Below, one piece after another: positions 25,527 through 34,428 of a DNA stretch of 64,000 bases. Position 1 is the first letter of the stretch, and each line of letters begins with the position of its first letter. The notes under the pieces were generated by a model. That model ran no database searches, was not told the origin of the DNA, and worked only from the letters and a program-made list of their open reading frames with translations. Made by a program: the position numbers and the translations under genes. Origin of the DNA: an uncultured Olsenella sp. (GTDB lineage Bacteria > Actinomycetota > Coriobacteriia > Coriobacteriales > Atopobiaceae); NCBI GenBank assembly GCA_900548775.1, contig URLM01000006.1:1-64000 (forward strand). Direction: 5' to 3'.

Positions 25527-26258
25527 GTGTCAAGAAAACTCGAGAACCTCGGTTCCCAGATCAGAAGCGTGACAGACTCCGATGCAGAGGCGGCGCAGCG
25601 TAGTGGCACCTCGACCGCACCGGTTGGGACGCCGGACAACCCCTCCTTCAAGGTCCTCACGGTCGCTAACGTCATCACCGCCTGCCGCCTTGCCCTCACG
25701 ATCGCCTTCCTAGTTCTGTTCGTTCAGGGCATGAACCGCATCCTCGCGCTCGGCTTCTATGCCATTGCGGCTATCACGGACTTCCTCGACGGCCAGATTG
25801 CCCGTCGCACGCAGACCGTCAGCTGGCTTGGCAAGGTCATGGACCCCATCATGGACCGCGTCCTGCTCTTCACTGGCGTGCTCGCCATCGTGCTCACCGG
25901 CGAGCTGCCGGCTTGGGTCGCGGTGCTGGTTATCGGTCGCGACTGCTACCTCGCCGTAGGTGCCCTCATCCTCCAGAAGTACCGTCGTCGTCCCGTCGAC
26001 GTGGTCTACATAGGCAAGGTCACCACGGCACTTCTGATGTTCGGCTTCTGCGACCTGCTCCTGGGCGCCCCCGCGATTCACGGCCTCGGGCTCTGCGACG
26101 TCTCCTGGCTGCCTGGCCTTAACTCCCAGTCAGCTGCGCTTGGTATTTTCTTCGTGTACGCCGGCGTGGTCTGCTCGGTGACAACTGCGACCATCTACAC
26201 CCGCGAGGGCATCAGGATCAGGCGCGAGGCGCTTCGAGAGCAGGAGGCCGCCAAGTGA
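25527..26258 (+). CDS. CDP-alcohol phosphatidyltransferase (PgsA-like, first of two)
   Basis: 243 residues from a GTG at 25527 with AAGGA upstream. An N-terminal polar tail of about 45 residues precedes the membrane enzyme. The signature DGxxAR-x8-GxxxDxxxD is complete at Asp88, Gly89, Ala92, Arg93, Gly102, Asp106 and Asp110. These enzymes move a phosphatidyl group from CDP-diacylglycerol to an alcohol such as glycerol-3-phosphate. A second family member (51679-52293) sits in the classic pgsA position beside cinA/recA, so this copy may make a different lipid, such as phosphatidylinositol phosphate or cardiolipin. It overlaps dacA by 4 bases. Confidence 0.87.
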   Translation: MSRKLENLGSQIRSVTDSDAEAAQRSGTSTAPVGTPDNPSFKVLTVANVITACRLALTIAFLVLFVQGMNRILALGFYAIAAITDFLDGQIARRTQTVSWLGKVMDPIMDRVLLFTGVLAIVLTGELPAWVAVLVIGRDCYLAVGALILQKYRRRPVDVVYIGKVTTALLMFGFCDLLLGAPAIHGLGLCDVSWLPGLNSQSAALGIFFVYAGVVCSVTTATIYTREGIRIRREALREQEAAK

Positions 26259-27400
26259 CTCGAGGCCGTCAGGGACTTCTCGTCCTCATTGCCCTTGTCT
26301 GGGCGCTTGTCCTTGCACTGCCCCAGAGCGCACGTGCAGAGGGGTCCCTTTCCGAACCCTCTCTCAGCGAGGCACAGTGCGCCATTGTCGAGGACTCCGA
26401 AGGCAACGTGCTCTACTCGAAGAACGCGGACAAGCAGATGCCCATGGCCTCCATCACCAAGGTGATGACTGCCATGGTGGCGCTGGACTCCGGCATGGAC
26501 CTCGACTCACCCTGCACGATTCACGCATCCGACTTGGGAGCGGACTCCCAGACCGCGGGGTTCGTCGAGGGGAACACGCCAACCCTGCGACAGCTCCTCC
26601 GCGTGATGCTCGTCTATTCTGCCAACGACGCCGCCCTCAACGTGGCGCTCAACGTTGCCGGCTCCGAACAGGCTTTCGTTGACAAGATGAACGAGAAGGC
26701 CCAGGAGCTGGGGATGACGAACACCCACTTCGAGAATCCCCATGGCCTGGATGCGGACGGTCACTACTCCACCGTGTCCGACCTTGCCCTTATGGGCAGG
26801 GTTGCGCTCTCCGAGTACCCCTTCATCGCCGCAACCGTCCACACGCGCTCTGTGACGGTAAGCGTTGCCGGTGCGCAGAGGACCTTCTACTCGACAGACG
26901 AGCTCCTGGGAACCTACAAGGGGATCCGTGGCATCAAGACCGGCTACGTCGCAGGCAGTGCAGCCTTCCTCGGAGCATGTCAGAAAAATGGTGTCGAACT
27001 CTTCACCTGCGTGCTTGGCGCCCAGACGAGCGCCGGTCGCTTTACGGACACGGTCGCGCTTCTCAACTGGGCGTACTCGAACTACGAGAAGCAGACCGTC
27101 TCGCGAGGCTCGTGGACCGTTAGCGTGAGGCCCTATGCGCTCAACTTTGCCATGACCTGCCTCGTGAGCCCCAGCTCTGACGAAGCCGCCGTGGTCTGGC
27201 CTGAGGGCGGCGGGCTCTCGTACAGCACGACGATGCTCCAGCGTCACCTCCTGGTCGAGAACGGACAGCCCGTCGGCTCGACCTCGTGGGCGCAAGACGG
27301 GAGAGCCGCAGGGTCCGTTCACTATGCCGCACGGCTCACGCTCGGCAGCGTTCCTCGAGTGAACGTTTTCACCTTGCCCCTCTATGGGTATGTCGCATAA
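26255..27400 (+). CDS. dacA: D-alanyl-D-alanine carboxypeptidase (S11 penicillin-binding protein)
   Basis: 381 residues. A signal peptide (hydrophobic 7-22, cleavage near ARA-EG at 28-29) sends it across the membrane. The penicilloyl-serine motifs are all present: Ser66-x-x-Lys69 (SITK), Ser122-x-Asn124 (SAN) and Lys228-Thr-Gly (KTG). It trims the terminal D-Ala from peptidoglycan pentapeptides and so limits cross-linking. The C-terminal membrane anchor helix of PBP5 is not obvious. The GTG start overlaps the stop of the preceding phosphatidyltransferase gene by 4 bases, so the two are coupled. Confidence 0.92.
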   Translation: MTRGRQGLLVLIALVWALVLALPQSARAEGSLSEPSLSEAQCAIVEDSEGNVLYSKNADKQMPMASITKVMTAMVALDSGMDLDSPCTIHASDLGADSQTAGFVEGNTPTLRQLLRVMLVYSANDAALNVALNVAGSEQAFVDKMNEKAQELGMTNTHFENPHGLDADGHYSTVSDLALMGRVALSEYPFIAATVHTRSVTVSVAGAQRTFYSTDELLGTYKGIRGIKTGYVAGSAAFLGACQKNGVELFTCVLGAQTSAGRFTDTVALLNWAYSNYEKQTVSRGSWTVSVRPYALNFAMTCLVSPSSDEAAVVWPEGGGLSYSTTMLQRHLLVENGQPVGSTSWAQDGRAAGSVHYAARLTLGSVPRVNVFTLPLYGYVA

Positions 27401-27446
27401 AGACGAAGAGGTTGGCCTGCACCGCCAGGCCTCAAAGGGGGTTCTC

Positions 27447-28337
27447 GTGTCAGATGAACAGGAAGAGGGGAGAGGTTCCTCTCCGCATACGATAAGGGGG
27501 ACGCTCTACCAGGAGCACCTTGTTCTTGGTGCGAGCTTTGGGCGTGCCGAGGACACGGGGCTCGTCTTCCCGATCCGCTATCCCGGGGAGGGGCCACTTG
27601 AAGAGGCGCTTGAGGGTGCGGTTGTGTCCGACCTCACGGGTGCCACCTACCGTCTGGTGTCCGGGGCTCACCCTCAGGAGCTTTGCGAAGCAGCGTTCTG
27701 CGGAAGAAAGCTGCGGGTTGGGCGGTGCGCATTCGAGCCTGCGCTCACGGGGGACGGGGCAATCACCTCGGTTCCCCTTCTAGCCCGTACCGGCGAGCAC
27801 GAGTACGTGGTCCTTGACCCGACGAGCCGTGGTGCTGTCGTGGCCGGATGGCTCACCTTCCTCTCGCAGGTGAGAAGCAACGGAGTGGCTCCCTATGAGG
27901 GGACCACCGTTGAGGAGGCAAGCGGCATGCTCGTCCCCCTCCTCGTCATGGGCAGGCGGGCGAACGAGCTTCTCGCTGACTACTTGCCACAAGCCGCCCG
28001 GAACCTGCCCGCACGTGGCTCCGTAACGAACGTCTCGCTTGACGGGCACATTCCTGCACTGCTTGTTGGCCTTCCTTTCGGCGAGAAGGGCGTTGCTGCC
28101 TACGCGCTTCTCGTACACCAGGCTGCTGCTCGCACCGTGTGGCGGAGCCTTCTCTCGTTTAACTGGATTGAGCCCGTTGGCCGCGCAGCCGTGCTTAGCG
28201 CCTGGTCGAGCCTGCCGTGGTCGAAGGCGCTCGATTCCAGCGACGTCGTCGAGCTTGGCGAGCAGGACCTGCGCGCCTGGGGGCTTCTGCGCCCAGGAAG
28301 CGACTTCGTGGGCGCGCGCGGAATCAGCGGAGAATAG
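27447..28337 (+). CDS. Divergent GcvT/YgfZ-like folate-binding-fold protein (tentative)
   Basis: 296 residues from the GTG at 27447, preferred because AAAGGGGG lies 7 bases before it; ATGs at 27384 and 27390 inside dacA lack sites. No signal peptide or membrane helix. The pattern recalls aminomethyltransferase/YgfZ folds: an N-terminal block GAEDTGLVF-like (residues about 28-50), a YVVLDPTSRGAVVAGWL segment, a mid-protein NVSLDGHIPALLVGLPF in place of the GcvT RTGYTGEDGFE block, and a C-terminal GSDFVGARGI. Key folate-site residues are not clearly kept, so this is a weak assignment and activity is doubtful. It lies in a tight run with dacA and ridA. Confidence 0.5.
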   Translation: MSDEQEEGRGSSPHTIRGTLYQEHLVLGASFGRAEDTGLVFPIRYPGEGPLEEALEGAVVSDLTGATYRLVSGAHPQELCEAAFCGRKLRVGRCAFEPALTGDGAITSVPLLARTGEHEYVVLDPTSRGAVVAGWLTFLSQVRSNGVAPYEGTTVEEASGMLVPLLVMGRRANELLADYLPQAARNLPARGSVTNVSLDGHIPALLVGLPFGEKGVAAYALLVHQAAARTVWRSLLSFNWIEPVGRAAVLSAWSSLPWSKALDSSDVVELGEQDLRAWGLLRPGSDFVGARGISGE

Positions 28338-28345
28338 GGGAGCGC

Positions 28346-28723
28346 ATGAAGTACGCAATCAACGCCGCCCAGGCACCCGACGCATTCGGGTCCTGCTCAC
28401 AGGGCACCACCGCAGGTCGTTTTGTCTACACCTCGGGCCAGCTTCCCGTTGGACCAGACGGCAAGACGATCGTGGGCGCAAGCGTCGCCACCCAGACCTC
28501 TCGCGTCATCGACATCATCGAAGCCATTCTCGCTGAGGTTGGCTGCACGCTCTCTGACGTAGCCCAGACCACTGTCTATCTTGCTCGCATTGAGGACTTC
28601 GATGCCATGGACAGGGTCTTCTCCGACCGCTTTCCCCAGCCCGCGCCGTCTCGCTCCGTTGTGGCGGTCTCTGCCCTGCCGCTAGGCGCGCTCGTCGAGA
28701 TGGACTGCGTGGCCTGCAGGTAA
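28346..28723 (+). CDS. RidA-family enamine/imine deaminase
   Basis: 125 residues from the ATG at 28346 after AGGGGAG. It is a small YjgF/YER057c/UK114-family trimer protein: FVYTSGQLPVGPDG near the start, QTTVYLARIEDF, and the active-site arginine in PAPSRSVVAV. RidA hydrolyses the reactive 2-aminoacrylate and similar enamines made by PLP enzymes to keto acids, protecting other PLP enzymes. It starts 8 bases after the GcvT-like gene. Confidence 0.92.
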   Translation: MKYAINAAQAPDAFGSCSQGTTAGRFVYTSGQLPVGPDGKTIVGASVATQTSRVIDIIEAILAEVGCTLSDVAQTTVYLARIEDFDAMDRVFSDRFPQPAPSRSVVAVSALPLGALVEMDCVACR

Positions 28724-28765
28724 GCGGTATCATGTTAGAGCAATGATTACTCGAGGGGAGATTTG

Positions 28766-29200
28766 ATGCAGCCCACCAACAACCACGCCACCGACATGGG
28801 GGCAACGGAGATATTCCGCATGCCTTCCGCAGACGCCACCGTCCCCGACCTCATGGCCGAGGAGAAGCCCGCTCATCCCACGCTGACCATCGTCAAGGGG
28901 CCCCAGATTGGCGAGACGTTCGAGCTTGACGCCCCCATCATCACCCTGGGTCGCGACCCCCGCAACAGCGTCTTCCTGAACGACATGACCGTCTCGCGGC
29001 ACCATGCGAAGATGGACCTCTCGGCCTGCCCGCAGGGAAGGGCGACTGTCGAGGACCTCGGGTCCCTCAACGGCACCTGGGTCGACGGTGCCATCGTGAG
29101 CAAGGCTTCCCTCAAGGACGGCTCCACAATCCAGATCGGGACGTTCCGCATGGTGTTCCACACGAACGCACGTCCGCGCAGGATCGACGCCGAGGGCTAG
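28766..29200 (+). CDS. GarA/OdhI-like FHA-domain protein
   Basis: 144 residues. A short N-terminal tail carries GATEIFRMP with Thr14, at the place where GarA/OdhI have their phosphorylated ETTSVFRAD motif. An FHA domain fills about 40-140 with the canonical Gly62-Arg63, Ser77-Arg78-His79 (SRHH) and Asn102-Gly103 residues that bind phosphothreonine. In mycobacteria and corynebacteria this protein switches 2-oxoglutarate metabolism under Ser/Thr kinases. The next gene, 3 bases later, is an FtsR-like MerR regulator, the same pairing as garA-ftsR in other actinobacteria, which strengthens the call. No kinase gene is in the window. Confidence 0.85.
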   Translation: MQPTNNHATDMGATEIFRMPSADATVPDLMAEEKPAHPTLTIVKGPQIGETFELDAPIITLGRDPRNSVFLNDMTVSRHHAKMDLSACPQGRATVEDLGSLNGTWVDGAIVSKASLKDGSTIQIGTFRMVFHTNARPRRIDAEG

Positions 29201-29203
29201 GCC

Positions 29204-29941
29204 ATGCCTGACGCCGGATACCTCACCATCGGCAAGGTCGTGAAGCGGCTGCAAGGCCTCTATCCCGACCTCACCATATCGAAGGTCCGCTACCTCGAGG
29301 ACGAGGGGCTTCTCAACCCGTCGCGCACTCCGGGGGGCTACCGCCTCTACTCGCAGCGTGACATAAAGCGTCTCGAGACTATTCTCTACCTGCAGAAGAA
29401 CCGCTTCCTTCCGCTGTCGGTGATCAAGGACGAGCTTGAGCGCGAGGATGCTGGAGAGCCTCACTCCGCTGCGGCAGAGTCGGCGGTCGAGGCCTCTCTC
29501 GTTGGCCCCGTGGACGAGGAGGTCGCGGAGAAGCTCCACCCCCTCGATAGGATGCCCGAGGTCGCAGGGGTCTCTGTGAGCTTCGTGAGGCAGCTCTCCG
29601 AGGCCGGCGTCATCACGCTCAAGCGCTCACCGCATGGGCGAGACCTCGTCGACGGCCATGACATCGGCCTCATCCGTACCTGTGACGAGCTTCGGCACTA
29701 CGGGATAGGGCCCAAGAACCTGCGGCAGTACGTGAACTCGGCAAACCGCGAGTCTGCCATGTTCGAACAGGCGCTGGTGGTCTATGCAAAGAAGGGTGGC
29801 GGCGTCGAGACGGAGGTCACCGACGAAGCCCGCGAGCGCTTCGATCAGGCCTTCTCGCGCATGCTTGCCCTTACCGACGTCGTGCGCACCGAGCTTATCC
29901 GCCGGCTTGTGCATCATTCTTTCAAGGACATGGATAGCTAG
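29204..29941 (+). CDS. ftsR: MerR-family regulator, FtsR-like
   Basis: 245 residues. An N-terminal MerR winged helix (about 6-80) contains KVRYLEDEGLLNPSRTPGGYRLY and DIKRLETILYLQ; a second HTH-like half follows at about 110-175 (AGVSVSFVRQLSEAGVI), then a helical tail. There is no cysteine metal site. The two-HTH layout and its place straight after a garA-like FHA gene match the actinobacterial regulator FtsR, which activates ftsZ in Corynebacterium. The role here is transferred by analogy. Confidence 0.78.
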   Translation: MPDAGYLTIGKVVKRLQGLYPDLTISKVRYLEDEGLLNPSRTPGGYRLYSQRDIKRLETILYLQKNRFLPLSVIKDELEREDAGEPHSAAAESAVEASLVGPVDEEVAEKLHPLDRMPEVAGVSVSFVRQLSEAGVITLKRSPHGRDLVDGHDIGLIRTCDELRHYGIGPKNLRQYVNSANRESAMFEQALVVYAKKGGGVETEVTDEARERFDQAFSRMLALTDVVRTELIRRLVHHSFKDMDS

Positions 29942-29997
29942 AGCATGGCCAATCCCTGTCATAGCACGCTCAGAAGCAACGAGGAAAGGAACCGCAC

Positions 29998-30534
29998 GTG
30001 TCTGATTTCGACTACGAGAGCCGCATCGTGAGCATTCCCGACTACCCTGAGAAGGGCGTCATCTTCAAGGACATCACCCCGCTGTTCGCCGACCCCGACG
30101 GCCTCGTGCACCTCGTTGACGACATCGCTGACCACTTCCTCGGCCGTGGCATCACCAAGGTCGTAGGCGCCGAGGCGCGCGGCTTCCTCGTAGGCGCACC
30201 AGTTGCCTACAAGCTTGGGGCCGGCTTCGTCCCCGCGCGCAAGCCCGGCAAGCTTCCCCGCGAGGTGTACTCCCAGTCCTATACGCTCGAGTACGGCACT
30301 GACGAGCTGCAGATTCACAAGGACGCCCTCTCCTCGGACGACGTCGTCCTCATCGTCGACGACCTCGTGGCCACGGGTGGCACGGCGGCGGCAACTGCCA
30401 AGCTCGCAGAGCAGTCCGGAGCCCGCATCGAGGGATTCTCGTTCATCCTCGAGCTCACGTTCCTGAACCCCCGCGAGGTCATCGCCAAGGATTACCCCAA
30501 CCAGGAGGTTTACACGCTCATCCCCGTCAAGTAG
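29998..30534 (+). CDS. apt: Adenine phosphoribosyltransferase Apt
   Basis: 178 residues from a GTG after GAGGAAAGGAA. The protein opens YESRIVSIPDYPEKGVIFKD-type sequence found in Apt, has the flexible-loop RKPGKLPREV region, and carries the PRPP-binding motif VLIVDDLVATGGT with Asp121-Asp122. It salvages adenine to AMP with PRPP. It follows the FtsR-like gene by about 55 bases and is ended by a good hairpin. The purine permease at 37443-38756 would supply its substrate. Confidence 0.95.
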   Translation: MSDFDYESRIVSIPDYPEKGVIFKDITPLFADPDGLVHLVDDIADHFLGRGITKVVGAEARGFLVGAPVAYKLGAGFVPARKPGKLPREVYSQSYTLEYGTDELQIHKDALSSDDVVLIVDDLVATGGTAAATAKLAEQSGARIEGFSFILELTFLNPREVIAKDYPNQEVYTLIPVK

Positions 30535-30558
30535 CCACACGTGCTCTTGTCACAAGAT

Positions 30559-30590
30559 ACTTGGCCGCTCGCGAACGTGGGCGGCCAAGT
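30559..30590 (+). terminator. Terminator hairpin after apt
   Basis: A perfect 10-bp stem (30559-30568 with 30581-30590) around a 12-base loop, 24 bases after the apt stop, followed by TGCTATTTC. Reasonable intrinsic terminator with a short, imperfect T tract. Confidence 0.68.
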
Positions 30591-30710
30591 TGCTATTTCA
30601 TGCTTGTTTTGCTTGGCCCCACGAGGGCCTTCTGCCCATCGTATGGAAAGACGTGCCGTTCGCAGGCGCCTGGCGTAGAATGGACCCCAAGCGTCGAAAG
30701 GACTTACGCA

Positions 30711-31946
30711 ATGACCCATGCAAGAAGAATCGTCACAGCGGGACTGGTTCTTGCCCTTGCCACGCCATGCACGCTCTCGCTTGCGCCAACCATCGCCATG
30801 GCAAGCCCGCAGGATGACCTCGCCGCTGCTTCAGCCAAGCTCGACTCCCTCGGCACCGCACTCTCCTCTCTGCAGGAGCAGCTTTCCTCCGCCACCTCAG
30901 AGCTCGAGCAGACCGGATACGAAATAGCCAACACCGAGCAGCAAATCTCAGACACGCAGACGCAGTTGGACGAGAAGCGCCAGGAGCTTGGCACGCGCAT
31001 GAAGAGCTCGTACAAGTCTGGCCCCTCCAACGCGCTCGACCTGATTCTCTCCTCCGCCTCCTTCGAGGAGCTCTCGTCAAACATCTACTACCTCGACAAG
31101 GTCTCCGAGTCCGATGCCGAGGCAATAGCCGAGGTCCAGACCCTCTCAAACCAGCTCGAGCAGCAGAAGAGCGACCTTGAGCAGCAGCAGGCGGACCAGC
31201 AGTCCCAGGTGGACAGCCTCCAGTCGCAGACTACCGACTACCAGAACCAGGTCGCCGAGGCTCAGGCGTACTACGACTCCCTCAACGAGGAGGTCCAGGC
31301 ACAGCTCGCGGCCGAGGCTGCCGCAGCTGCAGAGGCCGAGGAGCGGAGCTCCGTCACCACGGTCGTCCAGGCCATCCAGACCCAGGAGACCATCAACTCG
31401 AACGGCGGAGACACCACCCAGAACGCCTCGAGCAACAGCAACAACGGCGGCACCACCTCCAATACGGGAAACACCTCAAACGGAGGGTCGAGCAGCAACA
31501 CCAACTCGAGTTCGAGCAACACCTCGAACTCGAACACCAACACGAACAGCAACTCGAACTCCAACGGCAGCTCCCACTCAAGCAGCAGCACGAGCACGTC
31601 CAACGTTCCTTCGGGCGGTGGGGTCTCCGCAGCGCTGGCGCTCGTCGGCCATCCCTATGTGTACGGAGCGACCGGACCCAACGCGTTCGACTGCTCCGGC
31701 CTCGTGTGCTACGTCTACGGCTATGCACGTGGGCGCACCACGTACTCCATGATCAACTCCATCAAGGCGAGCGGTGGCTGGAAGACGAGCATCGACCAGC
31801 TCTCGTATGGTGACCTCGTCTTTGAGTACGGCGGAAGCCACGTTGGCATCTACCTCGGCAATGGCCAGATTGTCCATGCGGCCAACCCGTCATCTGGCGT
31901 CATCGTCGGCGGCATCTACGGCTTCTATGGCGGCGGCTCGTACTAG
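30711..31946 (+). CDS. Secreted NlpC/P60 peptidoglycan endopeptidase with coiled coil
   Basis: 411 residues from the ATG at 30711. A signal peptide (to about 30, AMA-SP) is followed by a long coiled coil (about 32-210, QQEQ-rich heptads), an Asn/Ser/Thr-rich linker (about 235-300), and a C-terminal NlpC/P60 domain with Cys328 (FDCSGLVC), His377 (GSHVGIYLG) and His389 (IVHA). This is the layout of RipA/PcsB-type hydrolases that cut stem peptides during cell separation, with the coiled coil as an autoinhibitory or FtsEX-contact arm. FtsEX is not in the window. The gene stands alone and ends in a strong terminator. Confidence 0.92.
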   Translation: MTHARRIVTAGLVLALATPCTLSLAPTIAMASPQDDLAAASAKLDSLGTALSSLQEQLSSATSELEQTGYEIANTEQQISDTQTQLDEKRQELGTRMKSSYKSGPSNALDLILSSASFEELSSNIYYLDKVSESDAEAIAEVQTLSNQLEQQKSDLEQQQADQQSQVDSLQSQTTDYQNQVAEAQAYYDSLNEEVQAQLAAEAAAAAEAEERSSVTTVVQAIQTQETINSNGGDTTQNASSNSNNGGTTSNTGNTSNGGSSSNTNSSSSNTSNSNTNTNSNSNSNGSSHSSSSTSTSNVPSGGGVSAALALVGHPYVYGATGPNAFDCSGLVCYVYGYARGRTTYSMINSIKASGGWKTSIDQLSYGDLVFEYGGSHVGIYLGNGQIVHAANPSSGVIVGGIYGFYGGGSY

Positions 31947-31974
31947 GATGCTCTGTTGGAGAAGCGCACTCTTG

Positions 31975-31999
31975 GCGCCCCCGTAAGGGGGCGCTTTTT
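31975..31999 (+). terminator. Rho-independent terminator after the NlpC/P60 gene
   Basis: An 8-bp GC-only stem (31975-31982 with 31987-31994), a GTAA loop and five Ts. A textbook intrinsic terminator 28 bases after the stop codon. Confidence 0.92.
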
Positions 32000-32089
32000 G
32001 TGACGCTGGCAGGTACGAGCAACGGGGTTAAAGAGTAAGCTTGTTTGTGCCGTTCACGTGTTAGTGGTGAGGAAAGTGGTGGTTTGCGG

Positions 32090-33703
32090 ATGACGGAGCG
32101 CGCAGCGCGCAGGCTTACGGTGGGGCGTCATCTCTCGAGACGCTTCCAGGTAAACCTCGTGGGGGAGGGAGCGCTCGCGGGTCTGCTCGGCGGAGGCGTG
32201 GTTACTCTCTATCGCCTTGCGCTCTCACTTGCCGAGAAGGGACTTCGCTCTATAACGGGTGAGTTCGCTGGCCATGCCATTCTCATGGCCGCGTGGTTTG
32301 CTATTCTTGCCGTTATTCTCGTGGTTGTCTCCAAGCTCCTGCTGTGGGAGCCATACACCCAGGGAAGCGGCATCCCACAGACGGATGCCGAGGTAATCGG
32401 GCGCATAGACATGCCGTGGCACCGTGTCATCGTAGCCAAGTTCGCCGAGGGGACCCTCTGTGCCTTCGCGGGTCTCTCGCTTGGTCGCGAGGGCCCCTCT
32501 GTGCAGCTCGGAGGCATGTCCGGCAAGGCCGTTGCCCGGATGCTCAAGCGCAGCAGGGGAGAGGAGCGCCTCCTGGTGACCTGCGGTGCCGCCGCCGGCA
32601 TGTCTGCGGCATTCCACGCGCCACTCACAGGCGTCCTCTTTGCAGTCGAGGAGATCCACAAGGGCTTCAACGCACCGCTCATCGTCTCCGTCATGACCGC
32701 CTCGGTGGTGTCCGACTTCCTTGTCTCACAGGTCCTAGGGGTACGGCCGGTTCTCAGCCTTTCCTTTGCGGCAGACCTCCCTCACATAGACTACGCACTC
32801 GTTGTGGTCCTCGGACTCGCCTGTGGCATCCTCGGGGCACTGCACAACAGCGGAATGTTTCTTGCCCAGCGCCTGTACGGCAAGATTGACCGCCATCTCC
32901 CGTATGCACGGCTCGCCATTCCATTCGCGCTCTCTGGCGTTGTCGCGTTCACGTTCCCACAGCTCATGTGCGGTGGAGATGCCATCGTGGAGACCATACA
33001 GCAGACGGGTGGCCTTGCGTGGTGGGCAATCATGGGGCTGCTCCTTGGAAAGTATCTCTTCACCACAATCTGCTTTGCCTCCGGCGCTCCCGGAGGAACC
33101 CTCTTTCCTCTCGTTGCCATGGGCTCGCTCGTTGGCGGGCTCTTCGGTGTAATCGCGATCAGCGCCCTGGGGTTGCCTCAGGCATACGTCGTGAACTTTG
33201 TGGCACTGGGTGTCGCCGGGTGCTTTTCTGGCGTTGTGAGGGCCCCCGTGACTGCCGTCGTACTTGTATTCGAGCTCACCGGCTCGCTCGACTCGCTGCT
33301 CTCCGTCTCGATCGTTGCGATTCTCGCATACGTCACGGCAAACGTGCTTCGTGTCGACCCCTTCTACGAGCACCTGCTTGCCGCGCTTCTTGGCGTGACA
33401 CCTGACGACCCCATGGTCAACGGCGAGGCAGGCGAGAAGATCCTACACACCTACACGGTAGGCGCCGGAGCACGAATCGAGGGGCTGCTCATCAAGGACA
33501 TCCCCTGGCCTGACAGCGTACGCATAGTCACGGTCGAGCGCGCGGGCCAGGAGATTGTGCCTACGGGCTCCACCCGAATCATGGCGCTCGACGAGCTTCT
33601 CATCATCATGGACACGGACACCGAGAGTGACGCAAGCCTCAAGCTGCAGCAGATGACGAGGGCTGGCATCGACACGCAATGGACTCCGCCCAGCATGCGG
33701 TAA
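32090..33703 (+). CDS. ClC-family chloride channel/antiporter with C-terminal TrkA-C domain
   Basis: 537 residues. ClC signature motifs for the anion path are present: GSGIPQTDAEV, GREGPSVQLG and GAPGGTLFPLVAMGS, in about 11 membrane helices up to residue 440. The glutamate of GREGP is the gating residue. The last 80 residues (GARIEGLLIKDIPWPDSVRI and following) form a TrkA-C/RCK_C regulatory domain on the cytoplasmic side. Bacterial members of this layout exchange Cl- for H+ or conduct fluoride/chloride. The start is less certain, since the nearest strong ribosome site (GAGGAAAG) is about 15 bases upstream of this ATG. Confidence 0.9.
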   Translation: MTERAARRLTVGRHLSRRFQVNLVGEGALAGLLGGGVVTLYRLALSLAEKGLRSITGEFAGHAILMAAWFAILAVILVVVSKLLLWEPYTQGSGIPQTDAEVIGRIDMPWHRVIVAKFAEGTLCAFAGLSLGREGPSVQLGGMSGKAVARMLKRSRGEERLLVTCGAAAGMSAAFHAPLTGVLFAVEEIHKGFNAPLIVSVMTASVVSDFLVSQVLGVRPVLSLSFAADLPHIDYALVVVLGLACGILGALHNSGMFLAQRLYGKIDRHLPYARLAIPFALSGVVAFTFPQLMCGGDAIVETIQQTGGLAWWAIMGLLLGKYLFTTICFASGAPGGTLFPLVAMGSLVGGLFGVIAISALGLPQAYVVNFVALGVAGCFSGVVRAPVTAVVLVFELTGSLDSLLSVSIVAILAYVTANVLRVDPFYEHLLAALLGVTPDDPMVNGEAGEKILHTYTVGAGARIEGLLIKDIPWPDSVRIVTVERAGQEIVPTGSTRIMALDELLIIMDTDTESDASLKLQQMTRAGIDTQWTPPSMR

Positions 33704-33714
33704 CGCTTTCTGGA

Positions 33715-34428
33715 TTAACGTGGCGTTATGTTTTTTAAGCAGGGGGGGTATTCGGTTACGCTAGTGGGCTGAGCGCACCATGCCTTGTACAGACCATCAC
33801 CATTTACCTGGTTTGAGAACCAGACGTCGACGCTGTCTCCGTCATGGTATGTGGCGAGGTTCTGACGCATGGTCCATGCAGAGAGATCGAACGAATACGA
33901 GTTGCCGGCAGTGATTCCAATATCTTCTGCATTTGGCGACGGCGCGCTCACGGCGATGGTAACGATGCTGTTCTCAACGTCGATGGAGTCAATTGTCCCT
34001 TCGCACGAGAAGACCGGCGAGGGGGATATGTTGCGTGCCTCTGCTAGTTCTGGAGTTCGCGCGGCAGGGGATTGCGAGGTCTTGAAATCGATGCAGTATC
34101 CCGGACGAGCACCTTCCTCGCCGACGTCGCCGTGGATGTAGCCAATCGTGACTTCCTGCCCAACGTCAGAAGCATAGAGCTCTTCGCTGCTACGAAAGAC
34201 AAAGCGCATGGGATCCTCGGAAAACGTGCAGTCGCTATCCATGCCACTTACTTGGATAGATAGGGCACGTGCCTCAGGCTCAACAGAGACCACCGTCCCC
34301 GAGACGTAGTCCAGGTGGGCATTTGAGAAGTTTCTAGGTGGTAGGGTACGCACGAATATCCAGGCGATGAGGGACCAAAGAACAATGACCAATACGATCG
34401 AGCCGTGGCGCAGCTTCTGAGAGTCCAT
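33715..34428 (-). CDS. Unidentified membrane-anchored extracytoplasmic protein
   Basis: 237 residues with a GGAGG ribosome site. One N-terminal membrane segment (about 9-28, SIVLVIVLWSLIAWIFV) likely anchors it, with the rest outside. The body appears to hold two similar halves: YVSGTVVSVEPEARALSIQVSG and CEGTIDSIDVENSIVTIAVSA, each followed by a polar block (EVTIGYIHGD, DSVDVWFSN), suggesting an OB-like duplicated beta domain. No family was recognised. It converges on the ClC gene with an 11-base gap. Confidence 0.7.
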   Translation of the reverse strand: MDSQKLRHGSIVLVIVLWSLIAWIFVRTLPPRNFSNAHLDYVSGTVVSVEPEARALSIQVSGMDSDCTFSEDPMRFVFRSSEELYASDVGQEVTIGYIHGDVGEEGARPGYCIDFKTSQSPAARTPELAEARNISPSPVFSCEGTIDSIDVENSIVTIAVSAPSPNAEDIGITAGNSYSFDLSAWTMRQNLATYHDGDSVDVWFSNQVNGDGLYKAWCAQPTSVTEYPPCLKNITPR

